A program made the translations under genes and the position numbers. This document shows, piece after piece, positions 55,036-63,221 of a stretch of 64,000 nucleotides of DNA. The notes under the pieces were generated by a model. The model did no database searches. It was not told the DNA's origin and was given only the letters and a program-made list of their open reading frames with translations. Within the stretch, counting starts at the first letter, position 1. The number at the start of each line of letters is the position of its first letter. Origin of the DNA: Acidihalobacter aeolianus (GTDB lineage: Bacteria; Pseudomonadota; Gammaproteobacteria; DSM-5130; Acidihalobacteraceae); contig NZ_CP017448.1 of NCBI RefSeq assembly GCF_001753165.1, forward strand, positions 1,816,462-1,880,461, given 5' to 3'.

Positions 55036-57150
55036 ATGCTTGTCGACCTACAAGGACCATGGAACCCGATATTCGGGCGCCTGGGCTTGCTGCTCGAGGT
55101 TCACTACAACAACCCGGTCCTCTTCTTCGCCTTTGAACTGTCGGTTGTCGTCGGCGTAATCCTCGTGTTCTGGGCAACCTGTGCCCGCAAATGGGGCTAC
55201 CTCTGGCGTGAATGGCTGACCACCGTCGATCACAAGAAGATCGGCGTCATGTATATCCTGGTCGGTCTGGTGATGCTGTTCCGCGGCTTTTTCGATGCCC
55301 TGATGATCCGTTCGCAACAAGCGATCGCGGTTGGGCCCGATTCGCCCGGCATGTTGGGTGCGGCGCACGGCTACCTGCCGCCCTATCATTTCGACCAGGT
55401 GTTCACCGCCCACGGTATGATCATGATCCTGGTGGCGGCCACACCCATCCTGGTCGGCATCATGAATATCGTCGTGCCGCTGCAGATCGGTGCGCGTGAC
55501 ATGGCCTACCCATACCTGAACGCGCTCGGCCTATGGCTGACCGTGGTCAGCGCAGCCCTGGTAATGATCGCGCTGTTCGTGGGCGACTTCTCGCACGCGG
55601 GTTGGGTCGGTCTCGCCCCGTTGACTGAGTTGCCATACAGTCCCGGCGTCGGCGTGGACTACTGGATATGGTCCATTCAGATAGGCAGTATCGGCACCAC
55701 CATGGGCGCCATCAACCTGATCGCGACCATCGTCAAGATGCGCGCGCCCGGGATGACCTGGGGCCGTATCCCGGTGTTCACCTGGACCTCGATGGCTTCC
55801 AACATCATCGCCCTGACCTCATTCCCGGTCCTGGGCGTGACGCTGGCCCTGCTGACCTTCGACCGCTACCTCGGCACACACTTCTTCACCGTGGGCCTGG
55901 GTGGCGACCTGATGATGTACACCAACCTGTTCTGGATCTGGGGTCACCCGGAAGTGTACTTCGTGGTGTTGCCGGCCTTCGGCATGCTGTCGGAAATCAT
56001 CCCGACGTTTTCCGAGAAGCCCTTGTTCGGCTACGTCACCATGGTCATCGCCTCCATGGCCATAGCCGCAGTGTCCTGGAGTGTGTGGCTGCACCACTTC
56101 TTCACCATGGGCGCAGGTCCGAATGTCAACGCCTACTTCAGTATCGCGACCATGCTCGTGGGTATTCCCACCGGCGTGAAGGTGTTCAACTGGGCATTCA
56201 CGATGTACCGCGCACGGATGCGCTTCGACACCCCGATGATGTGGGCGATCGGCTCGATCTTCCTGCTGATCTCGGGCGGCCTGACCGGCATGATGCTATC
56301 GGTACCCGCAGTCAACTACATCGTGCACAACAGCGTGTTCGTCATTGCGCACTTCCACAACATGTTCCTGCTGATCGTCTATGCGGCGTTCGGTGCTGTG
56401 AGCTACTGGTTCCCGAAGGTCTTCGGCTTCAAGCTTGACGAACGCTGGGGCAAGTGGTTCTTCTGGTTCTTCACCGCCGGCACGCTGATGGTCTTCATAC
56501 CAATGTATACCCTGGGCTTCATGGGTATGACTCGTCGTCTCGACTACATCAGCCACCCGGCCTGGCAGCCGCTGTTGACCGCAGAAATGATCGGCATCGG
56601 CCTGTATGCCATTTCCATTGCGATGTTTGTCATACAGCTCGCTGTCAGCCTGCGCGACCGCGAGAAGAACCGCGTGGGTGCGGATGCCTGGGGCACGTCG
56701 AGAAGCCTGGAATGGGCCTCTCACTCGCCGGTACCCTTCTACAACTTCGCCGTCACCCCGGTGGTGCATGCGCGTGACGAATGGGCCTGGCGCCGTGAGC
56801 ACGGCCTGACCAGCCTGCGTCCCGACCGCTATCTCGACATCCACATGCCGAAGAATACAGCGGTGCCGCTGATCCTCGGGCTCCTGTCGCTGGCCTTCGG
56901 TTTCGCCATGGTCTGGCGCATCTGGTGGCTGGCCGCGATCAGCGTGATCGGCATCATCGTCGTCATCATCTACCGCTCGTTCGACAAGGATACGGATTAC
57001 ATCATCCCTGCCGCCGAAGTGGAGAAGATGGAGAAGGAGTTCCTGGAGCGGGCGAGCAAGATCGAAGGCGATGCACCCGCAGCAGGTGGCGCCGCCGGCG
57101 GCGTCTACGCTGCACCCCAGGCGCCGACGAAGAAGCATCAAGGCGACTGA
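55036..57150 (+). CDS. cyoB: Ubiquinol oxidase subunit I
   Basis: The catalytic subunit reduces oxygen at a heme-CuB centre and pumps protons. The 704-aa protein carries the subunit I set: FTAHGMIM (low-spin heme His126), WGHPEVYFVVLP (CuB His and cross-linked Tyr), HHFFTMG, and AHFHNMF. The quinol-site residues of E. coli CyoB (R71, D75, H98, Q101) correspond to R83, D87, H118 and Q121, though the loop between them is 8 residues longer. Unlike the usual 660 aa it is extended at the C-terminus by an Ala/Gly-rich tail. Confidence 0.96.
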   Translation: MLVDLQGPWNPIFGRLGLLLEVHYNNPVLFFAFELSVVVGVILVFWATCARKWGYLWREWLTTVDHKKIGVMYILVGLVMLFRGFFDALMIRSQQAIAVGPDSPGMLGAAHGYLPPYHFDQVFTAHGMIMILVAATPILVGIMNIVVPLQIGARDMAYPYLNALGLWLTVVSAALVMIALFVGDFSHAGWVGLAPLTELPYSPGVGVDYWIWSIQIGSIGTTMGAINLIATIVKMRAPGMTWGRIPVFTWTSMASNIIALTSFPVLGVTLALLTFDRYLGTHFFTVGLGGDLMMYTNLFWIWGHPEVYFVVLPAFGMLSEIIPTFSEKPLFGYVTMVIASMAIAAVSWSVWLHHFFTMGAGPNVNAYFSIATMLVGIPTGVKVFNWAFTMYRARMRFDTPMMWAIGSIFLLISGGLTGMMLSVPAVNYIVHNSVFVIAHFHNMFLLIVYAAFGAVSYWFPKVFGFKLDERWGKWFFWFFTAGTLMVFIPMYTLGFMGMTRRLDYISHPAWQPLLTAEMIGIGLYAISIAMFVIQLAVSLRDREKNRVGADAWGTSRSLEWASHSPVPFYNFAVTPVVHARDEWAWRREHGLTSLRPDRYLDIHMPKNTAVPLILGLLSLAFGFAMVWRIWWLAAISVIGIIVVIIYRSFDKDTDYIIPAAEVEKMEKEFLERASKIEGDAPAAGGAAGGVYAAPQAPTKKHQGD

Positions 57151-57235
57151 TTGAAGGACTGGACGTCCCGGCTGGCCTGCGCGCCTGCCGGGGCGGGCTC
57201 CCGATCCAAACCTTATTCGCTAGGAGTTATCGACA

Positions 57236-57865
57236 ATGAGTTCACACGCTGCCGAGTCCGTCGATCCGCGTACTGCCGTACTGTGGGATTACGAGGACCA
57301 TGGTCACGATCCCATTTCCACCCGCACGTTCGGCTTCTGGCTGTACATGCTGAGCGACGCCATGATCTTCGCGGCCCTGTTCGCCGCATACGGTGTCTAC
57401 GTGCGCAATGCCGCGGGTGGCCCTACCATCACCGATATCGTCCATCCGATCTATGCCATGTGGGAAACCGTCGTGGTGCTCACCAGCGTTTTCGCCTATG
57501 GCCTCGGCATGGCTGCGCTCAAGCGCGGTAACCGCAGCGGTGTCACCACCTGGCTGCTGGTTGCCTTCGTCCTGGGCCTTGTTTTCCTAGGCATGGAATA
57601 CAAGGAGTTCGCCGACCTGCTGGCCGCCGGCGCAATTCCGCAGCGCAGCGGTTTCCTGTCGGCCTACTGGACGATGGTGCTGACCCACGGTCTGCACATG
57701 GTCTTCGGCCTGCTCTGGATGGCCATCATGCTGATCCAGGTGGCGCGCGAAGGCTTCACCCAGAACGTCGTCTACCGGCTGCTCAACCTCAGGCTGTTCT
57801 GGCACTTCCAGGCCATCATCTGGGTGTGCGTGTTCACGTTCGTTTATCTGAAGGGGGTGCTCTGA
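57236..57865 (+). CDS. cyoC: Ubiquinol oxidase subunit III
   Basis: A 209-aa five-span membrane protein. It has STRTFGFWLYMLSDAMIFAALFA, then WETVVVLTSVFAYGLGMAAL, FLSAYWTMVLTHGLHMVFGLLW and WHFQAIIWVCVFTFVYLKGVL, all in order as in CyoC. It begins 85 bases after cyoB and its stop overlaps the cyoD start. Confidence 0.94.
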   Translation: MSSHAAESVDPRTAVLWDYEDHGHDPISTRTFGFWLYMLSDAMIFAALFAAYGVYVRNAAGGPTITDIVHPIYAMWETVVVLTSVFAYGLGMAALKRGNRSGVTTWLLVAFVLGLVFLGMEYKEFADLLAAGAIPQRSGFLSAYWTMVLTHGLHMVFGLLWMAIMLIQVAREGFTQNVVYRLLNLRLFWHFQAIIWVCVFTFVYLKGVL

Positions 57866-58215
57866 TGTCTCACGGACACGACAATCCACTCGATCATCCC
57901 GAGGTCAAGCTGGCCAGCACGCGCAGCTATCTGATCGGCTACGTTTTCGCCCTGGCCATGATGATCCTGTCTCTCGGACTGGTGAAGGGACATGCCATGT
58001 CTCCGCTCGGCCTGAGCGTGCTGATCACGTTCATCGCCCTGATCGTGATTCTGGTTCAGCTCTACTTCCTGTTCCATCTCGACCTTTCCGAGACCCAGAT
58101 CTGGCATACCGTAGCGCTTGTGCTGACCGTTCCACTGTTCATCATGGCAGTGGGACTGACCGTGTGGATGTTCTACACGCTGCATATGCGGACCATGATT
58201 CCGGGGCTAGGGTAA
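57865..58215 (+). CDS. cyoD: Ubiquinol oxidase subunit IV
   Basis: A 116-aa small subunit with three spans (YLIGYVFALAMMILSLGLV; LGLSVLITFIALIVILVQLYFLFHL; LVLTVPLFIMAVGLTVWMFY). It resembles CyoD in length, His at the cytoplasmic loop (HLDLSETQIWH) and place after cyoC. The ATG at 57865 overlaps the cyoC TGA. Confidence 0.9.
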   Translation: MSHGHDNPLDHPEVKLASTRSYLIGYVFALAMMILSLGLVKGHAMSPLGLSVLITFIALIVILVQLYFLFHLDLSETQIWHTVALVLTVPLFIMAVGLTVWMFYTLHMRTMIPGLG

Positions 58216-58267
58216 AAGCGCGGACTGGTTGTAAACTCGTCGGTTTTTAACCGATGGAACAATACCC

Positions 58268-59200
58268 ATGAGCAATCCGAGCGATACCCCCCCCTCCGCC
58301 GAGCAGAAACATGTCGTCGAGGGGGAAATGACCCTCACGGTACGCATCATCGGGCTCGGCATCGGCAGCATTGTGCTGCTAGCCATACTCCTCGGGCTCT
58401 GGAAGGGGCTGACCAGCCCCCTCCCGGGCAAGGAAGCCCTGGTCAGTGGCCTGATGATGTCCGAGGTGATTTTTGCAATTGCGCTGATCCTGCTCGGAAG
58501 CATAGTGGAAGGATTCGGCTACGGGCTCTCGCTGGGCACCCGCTGGCCCTACACACGCAACATCGTCGTCCTGATGTTGCGCGGCGATCCTGAAGCCGCA
58601 CATCGCGTACTCGCCACGGCAGTCGGTCTGACTGCCGTAGCGCTGGCCGCGCTGCATCCGGACAAGATGACCTTCACCGGCCTCGGTTTGATCGTGATTA
58701 CCGCGCTGTTCGGCATGGGCACGCTCTATGTGCTCGCCGGCAAGGCTCCGGCCTTCGTGCACGGCACTCATGGCTTGCTCGCGTACCTGGTGTTTCTCAA
58801 CTATCTCGTCGGTCTGAACTACCCCGGCATCGACGTCTTCCCGTTCATCAGCAAGACCGTTGCCCTACATGCCCTGCTGTTCACGATTTTCATGGGTGGC
58901 ATGGTGACCGGCCAGCGCGGATTCGGCCAGGCGATCGAGCCCTTCTTGCACCCGCGCAAGACCGCGCACTGGATTTTCGTCGTACACGGTTTTGCCGCGA
59001 TGCTGGTGCTGGGCACGCTGGGCTGGCTCAGCTCCGCCTATCCTGTGGCTTTCGGCCTCGCTGTTTTCCAGGCCGCCGTGGGGTTCTTCCTATTCCACGC
59101 CGTCAACCTGAAACCGAAGAATCCGGGCGCCGTCGTCGCCTTTCACCAAATGATGGTATTGCTGATCACCAGTGCAATTGTCCTGCAATGGCGATGGTGA
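58268..59200 (+). CDS. CtaA/COX15-like membrane protein, possible heme A synthase
   Basis: A 310-aa protein with eight or nine predicted spans. DPEAAHRVLATAVGL has an E-x-x-H-R pattern (Glu109, His112) like the one that starts the heme-binding region of CtaA. More histidines occur inside spans: 165, 168, 201, 240, 277 and 293. Lying between cyoD and the heme farnesyltransferase fits a role in making the oxidase heme, either heme A or an assembly step. The overall similarity to CtaA is weak and I judge it from motif and place only. An unrelated oxidase-assembly membrane protein is the alternative. Confidence 0.55.
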   Translation: MSNPSDTPPSAEQKHVVEGEMTLTVRIIGLGIGSIVLLAILLGLWKGLTSPLPGKEALVSGLMMSEVIFAIALILLGSIVEGFGYGLSLGTRWPYTRNIVVLMLRGDPEAAHRVLATAVGLTAVALAALHPDKMTFTGLGLIVITALFGMGTLYVLAGKAPAFVHGTHGLLAYLVFLNYLVGLNYPGIDVFPFISKTVALHALLFTIFMGGMVTGQRGFGQAIEPFLHPRKTAHWIFVVHGFAAMLVLGTLGWLSSAYPVAFGLAVFQAAVGFFLFHAVNLKPKNPGAVVAFHQMMVLLITSAIVLQWRW

Positions 59201-59271
59201 CCGCGGTACTGCCCCTGTAATCACGGACGGCGCATGGCATGCACATGCGCCCGCCTGCCGACATCGACCCC

Positions 59272-60216
59272 ATGAATGAAATAGAACTCAACAGTAATCA
59301 ACAAGCCGGCGCCCCCGGCGCCACACCGAGCCTGATACGTGACTTGCTGACCCTGGCCAAGGCCCGGGTCGTCTCGTTGCTGGTCTTCACCGCCATCGTC
59401 GGGGAACTCCTTGCGCCCCAATTCTGGCGTCACTGGAGCGGAGCGCTGGCCGGTCTTGTCGGCATCGCGCTGGCCGGCGGCGCAGGCGGTGTGCTCAACC
59501 AGCTGGTGGAACCCTCGCTCGACCAGCATATGCGGCGCACCCGTCGCCGGCCCCTGGTCAACGGCCGCATCACCCGCGGCTGGGCAATGCTCTACGCCTT
59601 AATGCTGTTCGGCGGCGCGGTGACCGTGCTGGCGCTCTGGACCAACGCCACCACCTTGGTTCTGACTCTTTTTGGTACCGTCGGCTATGGCGTGATCTAC
59701 ACCCTGTATCTGAAGCCGAGCACGCCGTGGAACATCGTATGGGGCGGGCTCGCCGGGGCATTGCCCCCGCTGATCGGCTGGGCTGCGGTAGGCGCCCCGA
59801 TCGCAGCCATGCCCATCCTCCTGGTACTGCTGATCTTCGTCTGGACGCCCGCCCACTTCTGGCCGCTGGCCCTGTATTTCCGCGAGGACTACGCCAAGGC
59901 CTGCATTCCGATGCTGCCGGTCACACACGGTGTCGAACGCACGCGCGCGGAAATCGTCAAGTATGCCGTGGCCACGCTGGCTGTCAGCCTCACGCCCGCG
60001 CTGTTCGGAGCCGGTCTACTCTACACCCTGGCCGCTGCGGCCAGCGGCATTTGGTACACGGGGTTGACGATCCGCCTCAAACGCATGCCGGTAAGCATCG
60101 AGATGGATCAATACGCACGCCGCGTATTCGCGGCATCCATCAGCTACCTCTTCATCCTCTACGCGGCGCTGATCGGCGACCATCTATTGCAGATGACAGG
60201 CCTTCCGCTGGTCTGA
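59272..60216 (+). CDS. cyoE: Protoheme IX farnesyltransferase
   Basis: CyoE/CtaB adds a farnesyl group to heme b, making heme O for the oxidase. The 314-aa UbiA-family membrane protein has LTLAKARVVSLLVFTAIVG at its start, the first prenyl site NQLVEPSLDQHMRRTRRRPL (NxxxExxxD, where Asp is more common than Glu), and DYAKACIPMLPVTHG as second site. I chose the ATG at 59272, since the residues before it look non-conserved. It follows the CtaA-like gene by 71 bases and belongs to the cyo cluster. Confidence 0.93.
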   Translation: MNEIELNSNQQAGAPGATPSLIRDLLTLAKARVVSLLVFTAIVGELLAPQFWRHWSGALAGLVGIALAGGAGGVLNQLVEPSLDQHMRRTRRRPLVNGRITRGWAMLYALMLFGGAVTVLALWTNATTLVLTLFGTVGYGVIYTLYLKPSTPWNIVWGGLAGALPPLIGWAAVGAPIAAMPILLVLLIFVWTPAHFWPLALYFREDYAKACIPMLPVTHGVERTRAEIVKYAVATLAVSLTPALFGAGLLYTLAAAASGIWYTGLTIRLKRMPVSIEMDQYARRVFAASISYLFILYAALIGDHLLQMTGLPLV

Positions 60217-60230
60217 TCCCGCCAATGCCC

Positions 60231-60269
60231 GGTGGTGGATATCAACCGTCACGGTGGATATCCACCACC
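60231..60269. repeat. 39-base long hairpin between cyoE and cydA
   Basis: Arms GGTGGTGGATATC (60231-60243) and GATATCCACCACC (60257-60269) are perfect reverse complements. After one mismatch, ACCG (60245-60248) and CGGT (60252-60255) pair inside around TCA. No T-run follows. It may end or attenuate transcripts between the two oxidase operons, or act as an operator. Confidence 0.75.
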
Positions 60270-60374
60270 ACATCCTCTCTCGCATGCCATTGAAACCGCA
60301 TCACTGCGCGGTTACAGCCATGGCACGACCATTGCTCTCCCTCCGACACATTTCACGGCATGGGGTCGTAATCA

Positions 60375-61814
60375 ATGGTCGAAAATTCGCTTTCGGTTCT
60401 GCTGAGCAGGCTGGATTTTGCCTGGATCACCAGCATGCACATTCTGTATCCACCGCTGACGATCGGCCTTTCGCTGCTACTTTTCATCTCCGAATGGCGT
60501 TGGGTCAGGACGAATGAGGAACACTGGTACCGGCTGACCCGCTTCTTCGAAAAACTCTTCATCATCAATTTCGGAGCAGGCGTGGCCACCGGCGTCACCA
60601 TGGAAATGGCCTTCGGTATCCTGTACGGACCCTTCTCGCAGGCGGCCGGCCCCTTCTTTGGCAACATCCTCGGCTACGAAACCATCACCGCCTTCATGTA
60701 CGAGGCCGGTTTCGTCGGGCTGATGATCTTTGGCTGGGGCAAGATCGGCAAACGCATGCATCTGTTTTCCACCTTCAACGTCATGTTGTCATCCAGCCTG
60801 TCCGCGATGTGGATACTGGTTGCCAACTCCTGGATGCAGACCCCCACCGGCGTGACGCTCAAGCACGGCATCTTCGTCGTCGACAACTGGTTCAAGGCCA
60901 TTCTCAATCCGGATTTCCTGCTGGCGTTCCCGCACATGTGGATCGCAGCCCTTGAGCTGGCCCTGTTCTTCGTCGCAGGCATATCTGCCTGGTTCATGCT
61001 CAAGAACCGCCATGCGGCATTGTTCCAGCGCTCGCTGAAATATTCGCTCGTATCGCTGTTGATCGTCGCTCCGTTGCAGATATATCTAGGCGATGGGCTC
61101 GGACGCGTTGTTGCACAGGCCCAACCCGCGGCATTGGCCGCCATGGAAGGGCACTACCATACCTACAATCCCAACGGCACGGTCAACAGCGGCTGGCATG
61201 TCATTGCCTGGCCCAACGATGCTGCAGGCAAGAACGACTTCGCCATTACCCTTCCGCATGTACTGAGTCTGCTGGAAACCCATACCCTAAACGGCAAGGT
61301 AACCGGTCTGGATCAATTCAAACCAGCCGACCGACCGCCCGTACTGCTTCCCTTCTATGCCTTCCGCATCATGGTGGCGATCGGCTTCTTCCTCTTCTTC
61401 GTCGCCCTGTGGGGAGCGTACCTGGCACTCAGGGGGCGCCTCACGGCATCCAATGCGCTGTCGCATAGCGGGTTTCTGCGGGTTCTCGTATTCAGCTCGT
61501 TCCTGCCTTATGCCGCCGTCTGGACCGGCTGGTGGACGCGCGAGATCGCGCGCCAGCCCTGGGTCGTCTACGGCCTGATGCGGACATCCGAGGGCGTCAG
61601 CAAGATGAGCGTGGGCGCCGAGATTATCTGGCTGATCGGCTTCATGTTATTCGAAATCATTGTCTGGGCCGGCGCTTGGTATTTCTTCGCCAAGGTCGTC
61701 CGCAAAGGCCCCGACATGGACAGCCCCGTCATCACGGAAGGCCATGAGCACCTCGGCCATCTGGAACCGCCGCACGAAGAGGACAGCCCGGAATACGTCC
61801 GGCCGGCCTACTGA
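60375..61814 (+). CDS. cydA: Cytochrome bd-type ubiquinol oxidase subunit I (short Q-loop)
   Basis: A 479-aa nine-span subunit carrying the hemes. His22 (SMHILYPPL) and His187 (AFPHMWIAALELALFF) match the heme ligands His19 and His186 of E. coli. GWWTREIARQPWVVYG is the conserved GWxxxExxRQPW motif. The periplasmic Q-loop is short and the protein is shorter than E. coli CydA (522 aa), which is the cyanide-insensitive CioA type. It is followed after 32 bases by cydB. Confidence 0.94.
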   Translation: MVENSLSVLLSRLDFAWITSMHILYPPLTIGLSLLLFISEWRWVRTNEEHWYRLTRFFEKLFIINFGAGVATGVTMEMAFGILYGPFSQAAGPFFGNILGYETITAFMYEAGFVGLMIFGWGKIGKRMHLFSTFNVMLSSSLSAMWILVANSWMQTPTGVTLKHGIFVVDNWFKAILNPDFLLAFPHMWIAALELALFFVAGISAWFMLKNRHAALFQRSLKYSLVSLLIVAPLQIYLGDGLGRVVAQAQPAALAAMEGHYHTYNPNGTVNSGWHVIAWPNDAAGKNDFAITLPHVLSLLETHTLNGKVTGLDQFKPADRPPVLLPFYAFRIMVAIGFFLFFVALWGAYLALRGRLTASNALSHSGFLRVLVFSSFLPYAAVWTGWWTREIARQPWVVYGLMRTSEGVSKMSVGAEIIWLIGFMLFEIIVWAGAWYFFAKVVRKGPDMDSPVITEGHEHLGHLEPPHEEDSPEYVRPAY

Positions 61815-61846
61815 ATCTGCCCTCGTAGTAAATACGGAGTCGAGTT

Positions 61847-62890
61847 ATGGAAACCCTATCCACGATCCAAAACGAGCTGTCCTTCATCTGGTGGATCGCT
61901 CTTGGCCTGAGTTTCATGCTTTACATCATCCTGGACGGTGCCGATCTCGGTGCCGGCATCTTCTCTCTGTTCGTGCAGGACGAGGATGAACGCGGCGCCA
62001 TCATGGCCTCGATGGCGGGCACCTGGGACGCTAACGAAACCTGGCTGGTGGTAGCCGGCGGCATCATTTTCGGCAGCTTCCCGCTGGTGTACGGTTCTGC
62101 CTTCCACTACCTGATGATTCCCCTGATGTTTGCCTTACTCGGCATCATGATGCGCGCCGTGGCACTTGAGTTCCGCGTGCATTCGAGTAGCAGCCAGCAC
62201 TTTTGGGACTGGGGATTCGGCCTGGGCAGCCTCGTCGCCACCTTTTTCGCTGGTGTGGCGCTCGGCGCCACGCTGCAGGGCTTCCCGCTGACGGATACGG
62301 CCTCCGGCATCCCCACCTACACCGGCAGCGGCCTGCGCTTCATCAGCGCGTTCAGCCTGTGGACCGGGGTTGCAGCCGTCGTTGCCGCCTCGCTGGCCGG
62401 CGGATTGTATCTGCGTGCCCGCTTCGAACGACGCTGCCAGGTCTACGACCACGCCGGACATTGGGTTGCCGGCAGCTTCTGGCTTGCGCTGGCCGCCGTT
62501 GTCATCACCCTGGTCTGGAGCTGGGTCGCGTTCCCCTGGGCGGCAGCCAAATGGACCGGACCGCACTGGTGGGTATGGTGGCTGCTCGGTGCGGTGATCG
62601 TCTTCGCTGCCATCAAGATGCGCCTGGCATCGGCGCAGCGTCACGACATGCGCGCCATGCTCTGGCTCTCCGCCACCATCGTTCTGATGTGGGGCGGCAT
62701 GATGGCGACGCTATACCCCTGGCTGGTCCCCGGCACCTGGACGTTGTATGACGGTGCCAACCCGTCCAATTCGCTGGTCGCCTTCACCCTGGCAGTAGGT
62801 GGCTTCATCCCGGTCATGCTGATGTACAACTGGTATCAGTTCTGGGTGTTCCGCGCGCGCATCAACAAACTGGCTGCGTACGCACACTAA
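61847..62890 (+). CDS. cydB: Cytochrome bd-type ubiquinol oxidase subunit II
   Basis: A 347-aa eight-span subunit partnering cydA. It has LGLSFMLYIILDGADLGAGI near the N-terminus, a typical CydB motif, and TWDANETWLVVAGGIIFGSFPLVY. bd oxidases have high oxygen affinity and do not pump protons, so this pair complements the cyo oxidase. No CydX-like small gene was recognised downstream. Confidence 0.94.
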   Translation: METLSTIQNELSFIWWIALGLSFMLYIILDGADLGAGIFSLFVQDEDERGAIMASMAGTWDANETWLVVAGGIIFGSFPLVYGSAFHYLMIPLMFALLGIMMRAVALEFRVHSSSSQHFWDWGFGLGSLVATFFAGVALGATLQGFPLTDTASGIPTYTGSGLRFISAFSLWTGVAAVVAASLAGGLYLRARFERRCQVYDHAGHWVAGSFWLALAAVVITLVWSWVAFPWAAAKWTGPHWWVWWLLGAVIVFAAIKMRLASAQRHDMRAMLWLSATIVLMWGGMMATLYPWLVPGTWTLYDGANPSNSLVAFTLAVGGFIPVMLMYNWYQFWVFRARINKLAAYAH

Positions 62891-62904
62891 GCCGCGTCCC
62901 GCAT

Positions 62905-62932
62905 CGACCGACCGGCATTTGCCGGCCGGTCG
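62905..62932 (+). terminator. Hairpin after cydB
   Basis: CGACCG pairs with CGGTCG and, past one mismatch, CCGGC with GCCGG around ATTT. No T-tract, so termination is uncertain. Confidence 0.5.
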
Positions 62933-62951
62933 CCTCAAGAGCACGAACTAA

Positions 62952-63221
62952 ATGTCCGCACCTAAACCGCATGAACATTTCCGGGTTTCTGCCGACACAT
63001 CCAATGGCCAGCACCATTTGATAAGACGACTCAAGCCTCTCACTCTGCCACTGACATTCCTGTCCGGCCCATTGCTCGGCACGATCTTGGTCGCAAGCAT
63101 CTTCGGCCTACCCAGTCCCTTGATCGCATTCGCCGCTGTGGTTTTTGGGCTGAGCTTTGCCGTATTGCTCTGGCTCGCACTGAAACCCTCCCGGACAGGT
63201 GCAAAGCCGCCGCACTCATGA
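62952..63221 (+). CDS. Small membrane protein of unknown function
   Basis: An 89-aa protein with two hydrophobic stretches (LTLPLTFLSGPLLGTILVASIF and LIAFAAVVFGLSFAVLLWLAL), preceded by a polar His-rich start. It begins 61 bases after cydB and its stop overlaps the start of the next gene (ATGA), so it belongs with that sensor gene. It is too long to be a CydX. No family is recognised and the ribosome site is weak. Confidence 0.5.
   Translation: MSAPKPHEHFRVSADTSNGQHHLIRRLKPLTLPLTFLSGPLLGTILVASIFGLPSPLIAFAAVVFGLSFAVLLWLALKPSRTGAKPPHS

Noticed and set aside
62952-63221. CydX subunit of the bd oxidase
   Set aside because: It is 89 aa with two spans, whereas CydX is about 30-40 aa with one span.
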